Positions 7,642-15,751 of a DNA stretch of 64,000 nt are shown here, one piece after another. Where the stretch lies: contig NZ_JAFNJS010000001.1 of the NCBI RefSeq assembly GCF_019024325.1, forward strand, positions 868,001 through 932,000. Direction: 5' to 3'. Position 1 is the stretch's first letter. Every line of letters starts with the position of its first letter. The notes under the pieces are model-generated. The model did no database searches. It saw only the letters and a list, made by a program, of their open reading frames with translations, and was not told where the DNA came from. The translations under genes were made by a program, and so were the position numbers. The stretch comes from Falsiroseomonas tokyonensis. Lineage in GTDB: Bacteria > Pseudomonadota > Alphaproteobacteria > Acetobacterales > Acetobacteraceae.

Positions 7642-8388
7642 TCAATTGTGCAGCGTCGCTGGGCGCAGCCCCTGCGTCGGCGGCGCGATCGCTGGTCCAT
7701 CCATGCCCTGCGGCTGCGTCGCCATGCCCTGCACCCGCGCATTCAGCCGGTCGATCGCGCGCAGGATGCGGCTGGCTTCCAGCCCCAGCGGCGCATCGGT
7801 GGGCGAGAGCACGAACTTCACGCGCGGCAGCGGGAAGAGATCGACATCCACCTTGTCCACGGTGAAGCCACCGATCTCCGTCGCATCCAGGATGCCGCGC
7901 ACGATGGTCCGCTGCACCACGGCCAGCGGCCCCGGATTGCGCTGCGCGTGGCGTTCCAGCATGCGCTCGACATAGTCGCGATCCGCTTCCGTCAATTCGC
8001 GCGCCTGGCCGAAGGTGAGGCCGAAGGTGGGGATCAGGCCGATGGAGCTTTCGATCTCCTTCAGCTTGTAGCCGCTGATATCCATCAGCCAGGTGAAGTC
8101 GTCGTTCTGCGCGCGCGACCGCGACAGCGCGCCATGGCGACGCATGAAATGGCCGGTGCCACCGCTGAAGCCGAAGAAGTCCAGCACGCGGCCCCAGAGC
8201 TCCTCCGCCCTTTCGCCAATGCCGCCGGAGTCCGTCAGGTCCTGCAGCGGCACGGTCACCATGGTGCGCGGCGCCGCGGGGGCCACGCCCTGCGCCTGCG
8301 TCACCTGGCTTCCCAGGGGAAGCACGGCCAGCGTGCCGGCGAGCAGCCAGCCGAGGGCGCGGCGGCGCTTCGGGGAGGAATGCGGCAT
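7642..8388 (-). CDS. Exported protein of unknown function
   Basis: A 248-residue protein with a basic, hydrophobic signal sequence (KRRRALGWLLAGTLAVLPLG, probable cleavage after TQAQ). The mature part is polar and predicted helical, with no Cys pair or known catalytic motif that I can see. The central stretch TWLMDISGYKLKEIESSIGL looks conserved, and a downstream part (VDLFPLPRVKFVLSPTDAPL) may be a beta unit. The ATG at 8388 has GGAG nine bases upstream; an alternative ATG at 8415 overlaps the PstS-like stop but lacks such a site. The product probably works in the periplasm with its neighbours. Confidence 0.6.
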   Translation of the reverse strand: MPHSSPKRRRALGWLLAGTLAVLPLGSQVTQAQGVAPAAPRTMVTVPLQDLTDSGGIGERAEELWGRVLDFFGFSGGTGHFMRRHGALSRSRAQNDDFTWLMDISGYKLKEIESSIGLIPTFGLTFGQARELTEADRDYVERMLERHAQRNPGPLAVVQRTIVRGILDATEIGGFTVDKVDVDLFPLPRVKFVLSPTDAPLGLEASRILRAIDRLNARVQGMATQPQGMDGPAIAPPTQGLRPATLHN

Positions 8389-8411
8389 GGCGGGTTTCTC
8401 CGGCGGGGGGA

Positions 8412-9485
8412 TCATCGGGACAGCAGGGTCAGGCGATCGGCGATCTGGCGCTGCTGCGCACGCTCCGCCGGGCCGAGCGGGACGAGGCCGGTGACGGCGA
8501 GATAGCCGCCGGGGCCGGCCGCCGCCTCGCTGGTCGCCTCGTTCAGGAATTCGCGAATGCCGCGCACCACGCCGACGCCTTCGCGCAGCCGCGTATGCTG
8601 GCGCTTGGCGTAGAGATAGACGGTGCGCGTCGGGCCGTAGTCCTGCGCGAAGATGGTGGCCTGGGTCGGCAGCACGCCATCCAGCGACAGCGCCACCAGG
8701 TTGCCGCCGCTGGCCAGCAGCTGGTCGTAGGACAGCACGCCGATGGTGCCCGGCGGGCTGGCCAGCAGGGCGGCGGGAATGTCCACGCCATCCATCATGC
8801 GGACGCGGCCATCCTCGCGCAGCGTCACGCATTTGCTGCGGCGGTAGGAGGCTTCGAAGATCAGCCGCACCGCCTTCACGTCGCGGCAGCCGGCTTCCAG
8901 CACCATGTCCTCGAACAGGCCGGTGGTGCCGTTGCCGTGCTCCAGCATCAGCAGGCGGATCTCGCTGCGCGGCAGGCTGGGCGCGACATCGGACCAGAGC
9001 GAGAGGCGGTTCGGCACGAACTCCTCCTGCACCACATGCTCCGCCGCCAGCGCTTCCCAGACCTGGCGCGAGGAGAGATTCGGCGTCGGCTCCCCGCGCC
9101 GCACCGCCAGCACCACGGCGCCAAGGCCGAGCCGCAGCTCGACCACGTCGCGCACGCCATTCTCCTGGCAGCTTTCCAGCATGGTGCGGGCCATGCGCCG
9201 CACCACCACGGCAATGTCCGGCGTCTGCGGCCCGATGCCGGCGCAGAAGAGGTCGAGCGCGGTGGAGGAGGGCAGCTGGCGCACCAGGGGCTCCGTCACG
9301 CCCTCGAAGCGCTCGGTGAAGCTCAGGCTCAGCATGCGGGTGACGGCCGTGGCGGAGGAGGAGCTGATGACCACCAGCCGGTCGCGCATCGCCAGGCCGT
9401 TCTGCGCCGCGGCCGGTGCGGCAGCCAGCGGCAGCACGCCGGCCGCGAGAGCGAGACCCATCAGGAGGTTGCGGAGGCGTGCCAT
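8412..9485 (-). CDS. PstS-like periplasmic substrate-binding protein
   Basis: A 357-residue protein with a signal peptide (MARLRNLLMGLALAAGVLPL and on to PAAAQ). The mature start RLVVISSSSATAVTRMLSLS resembles the first strand and anion-binding loop of PstS-type phosphate-binding proteins. Later segments (RQVWEALAAEH, GTIGVLSYDQLL) match two-lobed periplasmic binding proteins. Two Cys pairs could form disulfides. No pstC, pstA or pstB lies nearby, so it may capture or sense an anion rather than feed a transporter. It is the second gene of the arm starting at 10460. TGGAG lies about eight bases before the ATG. Confidence 0.7.
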   Translation of the reverse strand: MARLRNLLMGLALAAGVLPLAAAPAAAQNGLAMRDRLVVISSSSATAVTRMLSLSFTERFEGVTEPLVRQLPSSTALDLFCAGIGPQTPDIAVVVRRMARTMLESCQENGVRDVVELRLGLGAVVLAVRRGEPTPNLSSRQVWEALAAEHVVQEEFVPNRLSLWSDVAPSLPRSEIRLLMLEHGNGTTGLFEDMVLEAGCRDVKAVRLIFEASYRRSKCVTLREDGRVRMMDGVDIPAALLASPPGTIGVLSYDQLLASGGNLVALSLDGVLPTQATIFAQDYGPTRTVYLYAKRQHTRLREGVGVVRGIREFLNEATSEAAAGPGGYLAVTGLVPLGPAERAQQRQIADRLTLLSR

Positions 9486-9554
9486 ATTGGAACTCCAGGG
9501 GAAGGGCGTGAAGCGGGCGGCCCGACGGCGCAGGTCAGGCTCGGGCGGCGGGCA

Positions 9555-10460
9555 TCAGGACGGGCGACGCATGGCGGCCAGCGCCGGGCTGGGCGGCGGC
9601 GAAAGGGCGCGCAGCAGGGTTTCCTGCACCGCCTGTTCCACCGCCACGCGGGCACGCGCCTGGGCGAGCCAGCCGGCGACCAGCGGCTGCAGCGAGGCAT
9701 CCAGCGCGCCAGCATCGGCCAGTGCCGCGGGCAGGTTGCCGCGCTTCAGATGTTCCGCGATGCCGGCCAGCGCCGTGGCCTGCGCGCCCGGCTGCGGCTG
9801 CGCCGCCAGGCCGATGGCGGCCAGCATGCCGCGGGCCGTGCTGCCCGCCTGGTCGACCAGCGTTGCCTCCCGCGGTGCGCGGGCCAGCAGCTGCGGGGCG
9901 AGGGCGGCGAAACGCTCGCGCAGCTCGGCTTCCGTCGGCAGGCCGCGGGCGGCGTGGCTGGCCAGCACCTCGGCCAGCGGCGGCGGCAGCGCGCCGGGCG
10001 GGGCCAGTGCGGCCATGGCCTGGTATTCGCGCAGCCAGGGGCGGGGGGTTGCGATGCTCGATTGCAGCAGCAGCGCCGCGGCCAGGAAACGGTCGGCGGT
10101 GGGCCCGCGCTGTTCCAGCGCCGCCATGCGCTGGGCGGCGGCTTCCGCCTGCTGCGCCGCGGCCTCGGCCCGCGCGGCATGGGCGGCGAGCTGGGCATTG
10201 GCCTGGCGCAGCAGCGTCTCCAGCGCCGCGGCGCGATCCTCCACCGCCAGCACCACGGCGGGGCTGGAGGCGCCGGCGGAGGCCAGCGCGCCGGGCCAGA
10301 GCAGCAGGGCGCCGGCGGCCAGCGCCGCGCCGCAGACCACGCCGGCGAGCGGGGCCAGGATGATGCCGGAGGGGCGCGCCTCCGCCGGCGCCGCATCGCC
10401 GCGGCCGGAAGGCAGGATCGACGCGGACAGCCTCCGCGCATGGAGCAACTGAATCGGCAC
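9555..10460 (-). CDS. Mitofilin-like membrane-anchored coiled-coil protein
   Basis: A protein of about 301 residues: short N-terminal cytoplasmic part, one membrane anchor (about 33-58, PLAGVVCGAALAAGALLLWP), an Ala/Glu/Gln coiled coil (about 70-120), and a helical C-terminal domain similar to alphaproteobacterial mitofilin-like proteins (inner-membrane, periplasm-facing; relatives of mitochondrial Mic60). In other alphaproteobacteria this family usually sits in the hemC-hemD operon; here it opens an unrelated cluster. The start is uncertain: a GTG at 10460 is chosen, a TTG at 10496 would add 12 residues, and neither has a strong ribosome site. Confidence 0.65.
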   Translation of the reverse strand: MPIQLLHARRLSASILPSGRGDAAPAEARPSGIILAPLAGVVCGAALAAGALLLWPGALASAGASSPAVVLAVEDRAAALETLLRQANAQLAAHAARAEAAAQQAEAAAQRMAALEQRGPTADRFLAAALLLQSSIATPRPWLREYQAMAALAPPGALPPPLAEVLASHAARGLPTEAELRERFAALAPQLLARAPREATLVDQAGSTARGMLAAIGLAAQPQPGAQATALAGIAEHLKRGNLPAALADAGALDASLQPLVAGWLAQARARVAVEQAVQETLLRALSPPPSPALAAMRRPS

Positions 10461-10571
10461 GGTTCGCGTCGCCTCTGCACGACAGCCGAAGGGCAATCGT
10501 CAGCCGAGGTTTAGCGGCGAGAGGTTTTGAAACCGTGAAAGCCTAGAAGGTTCTGTTGCGGAGCAGCGAAA

Positions 10572-10599
10572 GGCTCCCACCCGTCACCGGGCGGGAGCC
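10572..10599 (-). terminator. Hairpin terminator after the hydantoinase gene
   Basis: A 12 bp stem with one mismatch (10572-10583 with 10588-10599, four-base loop) lies just past the stop of the minus-strand gene 10610-12100. On that strand it is followed by TTTCGCTGCT, a short T run, so it can act as an intrinsic terminator separating this gene from the cluster below. Confidence 0.55.
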
Positions 10600-10609
10600 A
10601 CAGGCAGAC

Positions 10610-12100
10610 TCACTCGACCGCGGCGGCGTCGAAGCCATCCGGCACGCGCCCGCTTGGCCGCGCCATGGCATAGGGGCCGCGCGCGAGAAAACGCCCCGCG
10701 CCCGGCTGCGCCAGCACCTCCCCGCCCTGCACGGCCACACGGCCAGCGGCGATGGTGACACTAGGAAAACCCTTCACGGCAAAACCTTCCCAGGGCGTGT
10801 AGTCGATGGCGTGGTGCAGCTCCGAATTGCGGATGGTGCGCTCCGCATCCGGGTCCCAGAGCACCAGGTCCGCATCGGCGCCCGGCATCAGGCTGCCCTT
10901 GCGTCCTTCCAGGCCAAACAGCTTCGCCGCATTGGCGGAGCTCAGCCGGACGAAATGCGGCAGGTCGATGCGGCCCTTCGAGACACCCTCGCTGAACAGT
11001 ACAGGCAGCCGCGTCTCGATGCCCGGCACGCCATTGGGGATGGCATTGAAGGCGGGCGTGCCGTCGGGGCGGAGGTTCGCATCGCCCATGCCATAGCCGC
11101 CGCTGCCCGGCGCGCGCTTGGCGGTCGCGAAGGAAAAGCCGCAATGGTCGGAGGAGACGATGTCCAGCGTGCCATCCAGGATGCGCCGCCAGACCCGCTC
11201 ATTCTCCCCCTTCTCGCGCAGCGCCGGCGAGCATACGGCCTTGGCACCCGCAAAGTCCGGGCCCTGCAGGTCGTCATGCGACAGGGTCAGGTATTGCGGG
11301 CAGGTCTCCCCCCACACCTTCACCCCCCGCGCGCGGGCGCGGGCGATCTCCTCCGCAGCCTCCTCGCAGCTCACGTGAAAAATCTGCACCGGCTGATCGA
11401 CCATCTCGGCCAGCGCGATGGCGCGATGCGTCGCCTCGCGCTCCACCACCGGGGGACGCGCCCAGGCGTGCTGCAGCGGGTCGGTCAGCCCGGCCTTCAG
11501 CAGCGCGTCGATGCGCCAGCCGATGGCGTCGTAATTCTCCGCATGGATGGTGACGAAGGCCCGATGCCGCCGCGCCACCGCCAGCACCCGGATCAGCTGC
11601 GCATCGTCCAGCCGCAGCGGGTCGTAGGTGAGAAACACCTTCAGGCTGCGCACGCCGCGCGCGATCAACGCCGGAATCTCCCGCTCCAGCACCTCTGGCG
11701 TCGGGTCGGTGATGATCTGGTGGAAGGAATAGTCGCAGCGCGATTTCTGCGCCCGCGCCTCATACCCCGGGGCGCTGTCCGCCAGGCTGTGGCCCTTCCA
11801 CTGCGGCAGGAAGCAGATGAAGGAGGTGGTGCCGCCGGCCAGCGCCGCCGCGGAGCCGCTGGCAAAACTCTCCTCATGCACGGAGCCGTCCTGGGCCAGC
11901 TCCTCCAGGTGGCAATGCGGATCCAGCCCGCCCGGCGTCACCACCAGGCCCTTGGCCGAGACCTCCTCCCGCCCCGCGGCCAGGTTGCGGCCGAGCGCCA
12001 CGATGCGCCCGCCGAGGATGCCGATATCAGCCTCCACCACCTCCGCCGCCGTGGCGACCGTGCCGCCCCGCACCACCAGATCATATGCCCGATCGGCCAT
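10610..12100 (-). CDS. Dihydropyrimidinase/D-hydantoinase family amidohydrolase
   Basis: This 496-residue protein belongs to the cyclic amidohydrolases that open dihydropyrimidine or hydantoin rings. Metal-site motifs are visible: GGLDPHCHLEE near residue 60 (His-x-His pair), KVFLTYD with the Lys expected to be carbamylated near 155, two His-containing strands (FVTIHAEN, QIFHVSCEE) and SSDHCGF near 320. The tail DLVLWDPDAERTIRN is typical of the family. The ATG at 12100 has AGGGGG upstream and gives the expected VVRGG N-terminus; a longer reading to 12166 is unlikely. It is divergent from the tartrate-dehydrogenase-like gene, with 104 nt between. Substrate not determinable. Confidence 0.88.
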   Translation of the reverse strand: MADRAYDLVVRGGTVATAAEVVEADIGILGGRIVALGRNLAAGREEVSAKGLVVTPGGLDPHCHLEELAQDGSVHEESFASGSAAALAGGTTSFICFLPQWKGHSLADSAPGYEARAQKSRCDYSFHQIITDPTPEVLEREIPALIARGVRSLKVFLTYDPLRLDDAQLIRVLAVARRHRAFVTIHAENYDAIGWRIDALLKAGLTDPLQHAWARPPVVEREATHRAIALAEMVDQPVQIFHVSCEEAAEEIARARARGVKVWGETCPQYLTLSHDDLQGPDFAGAKAVCSPALREKGENERVWRRILDGTLDIVSSDHCGFSFATAKRAPGSGGYGMGDANLRPDGTPAFNAIPNGVPGIETRLPVLFSEGVSKGRIDLPHFVRLSSANAAKLFGLEGRKGSLMPGADADLVLWDPDAERTIRNSELHHAIDYTPWEGFAVKGFPSVTIAAGRVAVQGGEVLAQPGAGRFLARGPYAMARPSGRVPDGFDAAAVE

Positions 12101-12204
12101 CCGAACCCCCTGCATCCAAGCCGCCCCAAGGTGCGCAGCGGCGCGGCGCTTGTCCACCGCCCGCACGCGCCATACGACAGGGGAGAAATCCAGGGAGAGA
12201 ACGC

Positions 12205-13281
12205 ATGCGCAGCTACCGGATCGCCGCCATGGGCGGGGACGGCATCGGGCCGGAAGTCATCTCGGCGGGCGTCGAAGTGCTGAAGGCCTGCGCCGAACGC
12301 GACGGCGGCTTCCAACTCGACTTCACCGATTTCGACTGGGGCTCCGACTACTACCGCAAGCATGGCGTGATGATGCCGGCCGACGGCGCCGACCAGCTGC
12401 GCGCCTTCGACGCCATCCTCTTCGGCGCCGTCGGCGCCCCCGACATCCCCGACCACGTCACCCTCTGGGGCCTGCGCCTCGCCATCTGCCAGCCGCTCGA
12501 CCAATACGCGAACGTGCGCCCCACCCGCGTGCTGCCGGGCATCACCAGCCCACTCCGCAACGTCTCCGGCCCGGAACTCGACTGGGTGATCGTCCGCGAG
12601 AACTCCGAAGGCGAATACTCCGGCGTCGGCGGCCGCGCCCATCGCGGCCTGCCGATCGAAGTCGCCCAGGACGTCTCCATCATGACCCGCGCCGGGGTGC
12701 AACGCATCATGCGCTACGCCTTCCGCCTGGCCCAATCCCGCCCGCGCAAGCTGCTGACCGTCGTCACCAAATCCAACGCACAACGCCACGCCATGGTGAT
12801 GTGGGACGAAATCGCCGCCGAAATCGCCACCGAATTCCCCGACGTCACCTGGGACAAGATGCTGGTGGACGCCATGACCATGCGCATGGTCATCAAACCC
12901 GCCACCATCGACACCATCGTCGCCTCCAACCTGCACGCCGACATCCTGTCGGACCTGGCCGCCGCCCTCGCCGGCTCCCTCGGCATCGCACCCACCGCGA
13001 ACATCAACCCCGAACGCGACACCCCCTCGATGTTCGAACCCATCCACGGCTCGGCCTTCGACATCACCGGCAAAGGCATCGCCAACCCGATCGCCACCTT
13101 CTGGACCGCCAGCATGATGCTCGACCACCTGGGCGAACCCAACGCCGCCCAACGCCTGATGCGCGCCATCGAACACACCACCGCCAACCCCAACCTCCAC
13201 ACCCCCGACCTCGGCGGCCCCGCCACCACCCGCCAAGTCACCGACGCCGTCTGCGAAGCCCTGCGGATGGCGAACGACTGA
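12205..13281 (+). CDS. Tartrate dehydrogenase / isopropylmalate-dehydrogenase-like enzyme
   Basis: A 358-residue metal-dependent beta-decarboxylating dehydrogenase. It opens with GGDGIGPEV, has the family Arg-containing substrate segment near residues 95-110 (QYANVRPTRVLPG), the ENSEGEYSG motif, the catalytic Tyr/Lys regions and the NAD-binding EPIHGSA-x-DI stretch. FDWGSDYY-x-KHG with LWGLRLAICQ is characteristic of the tartrate dehydrogenase/malate decarboxylase subgroup rather than LeuB. It should oxidise tartrate or D-malate with NAD in the cytosol. AGGGAGAG precedes the ATG. From about 12600 codon third positions become almost exclusively C, a local bias stronger than in the neighbours. 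Confidence 0.88.
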   Translation: MRSYRIAAMGGDGIGPEVISAGVEVLKACAERDGGFQLDFTDFDWGSDYYRKHGVMMPADGADQLRAFDAILFGAVGAPDIPDHVTLWGLRLAICQPLDQYANVRPTRVLPGITSPLRNVSGPELDWVIVRENSEGEYSGVGGRAHRGLPIEVAQDVSIMTRAGVQRIMRYAFRLAQSRPRKLLTVVTKSNAQRHAMVMWDEIAAEIATEFPDVTWDKMLVDAMTMRMVIKPATIDTIVASNLHADILSDLAAALAGSLGIAPTANINPERDTPSMFEPIHGSAFDITGKGIANPIATFWTASMMLDHLGEPNAAQRLMRAIEHTTANPNLHTPDLGGPATTRQVTDAVCEALRMAND

Positions 13282-13310
13282 AGCCCTAGGGATGGGCGGA
13301 GGGTGCGCTG

Positions 13311-13406
13311 CGTGATTGCAGGGGGACGCTGTCCCCCTGCACCCCCTGCCAAGGGGCAGTGGCCCCTTGGAACCCTTTGATTCATGAACGGAAAGGGAGA
13401 GGGGCC
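13311..13406 (+). repeat. Structured intergenic repeat, copy A
   Basis: Two perfect hairpins in sequence: 13317-13327 paired with 13331-13341 (11 bp, loop GCT), then 13349-13357 with 13362-13370 (9 bp, loop AGTG), followed by a tail ending at the 22-base arm 13385-13406. Copy B lies downstream in opposite orientation with identical loops and tail but different, compensated stems. It lies between two convergent genes and could also terminate transcription. Confidence 0.85.
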
Positions 13407-13435
13407 AGCGGGTGCGCCGAACATGCGCGCGCTCC

Positions 13436-13535
13436 GGCCCCTCTCCCTTTCCGTTCAAGGTCCTGAGGTCCAGGAGGCCACTGCCTCCTGGCTGGAGGGG
13501 TGCGGGGAGGGCAGCGCCCTCCCCGCATCACGGGC
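13436..13535 (-). repeat. Structured intergenic repeat, copy B (inverted)
   Basis: On the minus strand this repeats copy A: hairpin 13502-13512 with 13516-13526 (11 bp, loop GCT when read on the minus strand), hairpin 13470-13478 with 13483-13491 (9 bp, loop AGTG on the minus strand), then the tail whose 22 bases 13436-13457 are the exact inverse of 13385-13406. Together the copies can fold as one large cruciform around a 29-base centre (13407-13435). Confidence 0.85.
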
Positions 13536-13556
13536 GCAACCACCGCCCCCTCGGCG

Positions 13557-14462
13557 TCAGACGTCGCCCTTCGCGGCGCTTTCGGCAAACGGTGTCAGGC
13601 GGCTGCGGATGAGGTGGCTGATGGCGGTCAGCGCCGCGCGGCGGGGGAAGGTGGTGCGGGAGACGAGGCGGATGTCGCGGCCGGTGTTTTGGGTCAGGGG
13701 GCGGAGGGTGATGCCGGCGTCGCGGGCCACGCCGGCGGCCAGGCCGGGGATTAGGGTCGTGCCGTAGCCGGCGGCGACCATGTTCATCAGGGTGGCGAGG
13801 GAGGCGGCGCGCAGGGCGCCGCTGCGGGGGCCGTTCTGGCCGCAGGCGGCCAGAGCCTGGTCGCGCAGGCAGTGGCCGTCGGCGAGGACGAGGACGTCGG
13901 GTGCCAGGTCTTCCTCGCGGATGCGGGGTTGGTGGGCCAGGGCGTGGTCGGGCGGCAGGGCGGCCAGGAAGGGTTCGGAGAAGAGGGTTTCGGTTTCCAG
14001 GTCCGGCGCTTCGGTTTCGGTGGCCAGCAGGGCGGCGTCGAGGTCGTGGCTGCGCAGCCGGTCGAGCAGGGCGGCGGTCACGTCTTCCCAGGGTTCCACC
14101 ACCAGCTCGGGCAGCGCGTCGCGGAGGGGGCCGAAGATGAGGGGCAGCAGGTAGGGGGCGAGGGTCGGGATGATGCCGAGGCGGAGCTGGCCGCGCAGCG
14201 GGTCGCGGGAGGCGTGGGCCAGGGCCAGCATGGCGTCGGCGGCCTCCACCGCGGCGCGGGCATGGGCGAGCAGGGCTTCGCCGGCGGCGGTGGGCACCAC
14301 GGATTTGTTGGTGCGTTCGAAGAGCACCACGCCGAGTTCGTCTTCCAGCTTGCGCAGTTGGGTGGAGAGGGTGGGTTGGCTGATGTGGCAGAGTTCGGCC
14401 GCGCGGCCGAAGTGCCGGTGTTCCGCTACCGCCAGGGCGTAGCGCAGGTCGCGCAGGTTCAT
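13557..14462 (-). CDS. oxyR: Hydrogen-peroxide sensor OxyR, LysR family
   Basis: A 301-residue LysR regulator. Residues 1-60 hold the winged helix-turn-helix (FGRAAELCHISQPTLSTQLR). The redox motif GHCLRDQALAACG has its two Cys nine residues apart, exactly the C199/C208 spacing of E. coli OxyR, so disulfide formation by peroxide should switch it on. It then activates peroxide-defence genes, none of which lies beside it here. The ATG at 14462 has GGGGAGG nine bases upstream and gives the standard MNLRDLRY start. Two inverted repeats sit in front of it and may be autoregulatory sites. Confidence 0.93.
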   Translation of the reverse strand: MNLRDLRYALAVAEHRHFGRAAELCHISQPTLSTQLRKLEDELGVVLFERTNKSVVPTAAGEALLAHARAAVEAADAMLALAHASRDPLRGQLRLGIIPTLAPYLLPLIFGPLRDALPELVVEPWEDVTAALLDRLRSHDLDAALLATETEAPDLETETLFSEPFLAALPPDHALAHQPRIREEDLAPDVLVLADGHCLRDQALAACGQNGPRSGALRAASLATLMNMVAAGYGTTLIPGLAAGVARDAGITLRPLTQNTGRDIRLVSRTTFPRRAALTAISHLIRSRLTPFAESAAKGDV

Positions 14463-14818
14463 GGTGGCGGCCTCCCCGTCTTGCTTCTCCATCGATGATA
14501 CCAGGGGGCGCTTAGGGAGTATCATAGATGGCATCAATCGATTAGGTTGATGCCGTGGGCGATCGCAGCGGTCAGCCGGGCATCTCATCCGCTGGCTCTG
14601 CCGGCCGGGCTGGGATCCATCGCCTGGACCTGCATGCGCTCCGCCTCGGCCTCCATCGCCGCTTCTGACCCGCGGGCCTGTGGCGGGACCCCTTGCGCCG
14701 CAGCCCCCATTGACCCTACCTCCGCCGCCAATGGCCGCGCGCGTCGCGCGCGAGGAAGCCCCTTCCGGGGCAGGCCGGCCGCCCCCCGGGGCAGGCGGGC
14801 GCTTGAGGGCATGGACCG
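14463..14818. promoter_or_regulatory. oxyR-accD divergent intergenic region with two inverted repeats
   Basis: This 356-base gap separates oxyR and accD, which run apart. Near oxyR it holds a 13-base inverted repeat with one mismatch (14489-14501 and 14519-14531, spacer 17) immediately followed by a perfect 8-base one (14530-14537 and 14547-14554). Their AT-rich GATAC/GTATC character stands out in GC-rich DNA and fits a LysR-type operator. The remainder, 14555-14818, shows no convincing gene, and only a short GAGGGC site before accD. Confidence 0.45.
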
Positions 14819-15751
14819 ATGAACTGGATTTCCGACTGGGCGCTGCCGAAGGTGAAGGCCCTGTTCGGGCAGCCGCGGGAGGTGCCGGACAATCTCTGGC
14901 ACAAATGCCCCGCCTGCGAGCAGATGATCTTCCACCGCGACCTGGAGCGGAACCTGCATGTCTGCACCCATTGCGGGCATCACATGCGGCTGTCCGCCGC
15001 CGGCCGGGTGAAGGCGACGCTGGATGAGGGCTGGTCGCGCATCGAGCTGCCCAAGGCCCCGGCGGACCCGCTGCGCTTCCGCGACCAGCGGAAATACGCC
15101 GACCGGCTGAAGGAGGCGCAGCAGAAATCCGGCATGGACGACGCCGTGCTGGTGGCCCAGGGCACCATTTTGGGGCGCAAGGCGGTGCTCGGCGTCTTCG
15201 AATTCAACTTCATGGCTGGCTCCATGGGCGCCGGCGTGGGGGAGGCGCTGGTGACGGCGGCCAAGCTCGCCGTATTGCAGGATGCGCCGCTGATCGTCTT
15301 CACCGCCTCCGGCGGCGCCCGCATGCAGGAAGGCGCCATCAGCCTGATGCAGATGCCGCGCACCGTGATCGCGACCCGCATGGTGAAGGAGGCCGGGCTG
15401 CCCTTCATCGTGGTGCTGTGCGATCCCACCACGGGCGGCGTCACCGCCAGCTTCGCCATGCTGGGCGATATCCAGATCGCCGAGCCGAATGCGCTGATCG
15501 GCTTCGCCGGCGCCCGGGTCATCGAGCAGACAGTCCGCGAAAAACTGCCCGAGGGCTTCCAGCGCGCCGAATACCTGCTGGAGCACGGCATCCTCGACAT
15601 GGTGGTGAAGCGGCACGACATGCGCGCGACGCTGGCCCAGGTGATCTCCCTGCTGCGCGAGCCGACCCTGTCGGCCGAGACCCCGGCCGAGGATCTTCCC
15701 ATGCTGCCGGCGCCGGAGACGGTGGAGGCCGAGGTCGTGAAGCCCGCGTGA
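14819..15751 (+). CDS. accD: Acetyl-CoA carboxylase carboxyltransferase subunit beta
   Basis: A 310-residue protein with the N-terminal four-Cys zinc ribbon (CPACEQ near 32, CTHCGHH near 52) and the crotonase-like carboxyltransferase core (FMAGSMGAGVGEA, TASGGARMQEG, PTTGGVTASFA, GFAGARVIEQT). With AccA it transfers carboxyl from carboxybiotin to acetyl-CoA, making malonyl-CoA for fatty acid synthesis in the cytosol. The usual alphaproteobacterial order is trpFBA-accD-folC; here trpA is absent upstream and lies about 21 kb away on the other strand. Its TGA overlaps the GTG of folC. Confidence 0.96.
   Translation: MNWISDWALPKVKALFGQPREVPDNLWHKCPACEQMIFHRDLERNLHVCTHCGHHMRLSAAGRVKATLDEGWSRIELPKAPADPLRFRDQRKYADRLKEAQQKSGMDDAVLVAQGTILGRKAVLGVFEFNFMAGSMGAGVGEALVTAAKLAVLQDAPLIVFTASGGARMQEGAISLMQMPRTVIATRMVKEAGLPFIVVLCDPTTGGVTASFAMLGDIQIAEPNALIGFAGARVIEQTVREKLPEGFQRAEYLLEHGILDMVVKRHDMRATLAQVISLLREPTLSAETPAEDLPMLPAPETVEAEVVKPA

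Noticed and set aside
12600-13281. Extreme third-position C bias in the tartrate-dehydrogenase-like gene as a sign of recent transfer.
   Set aside because: The first half of the same gene and its motifs are ordinary for this genome; a local mutational or codon preference explains it as well, so transfer is not supported.
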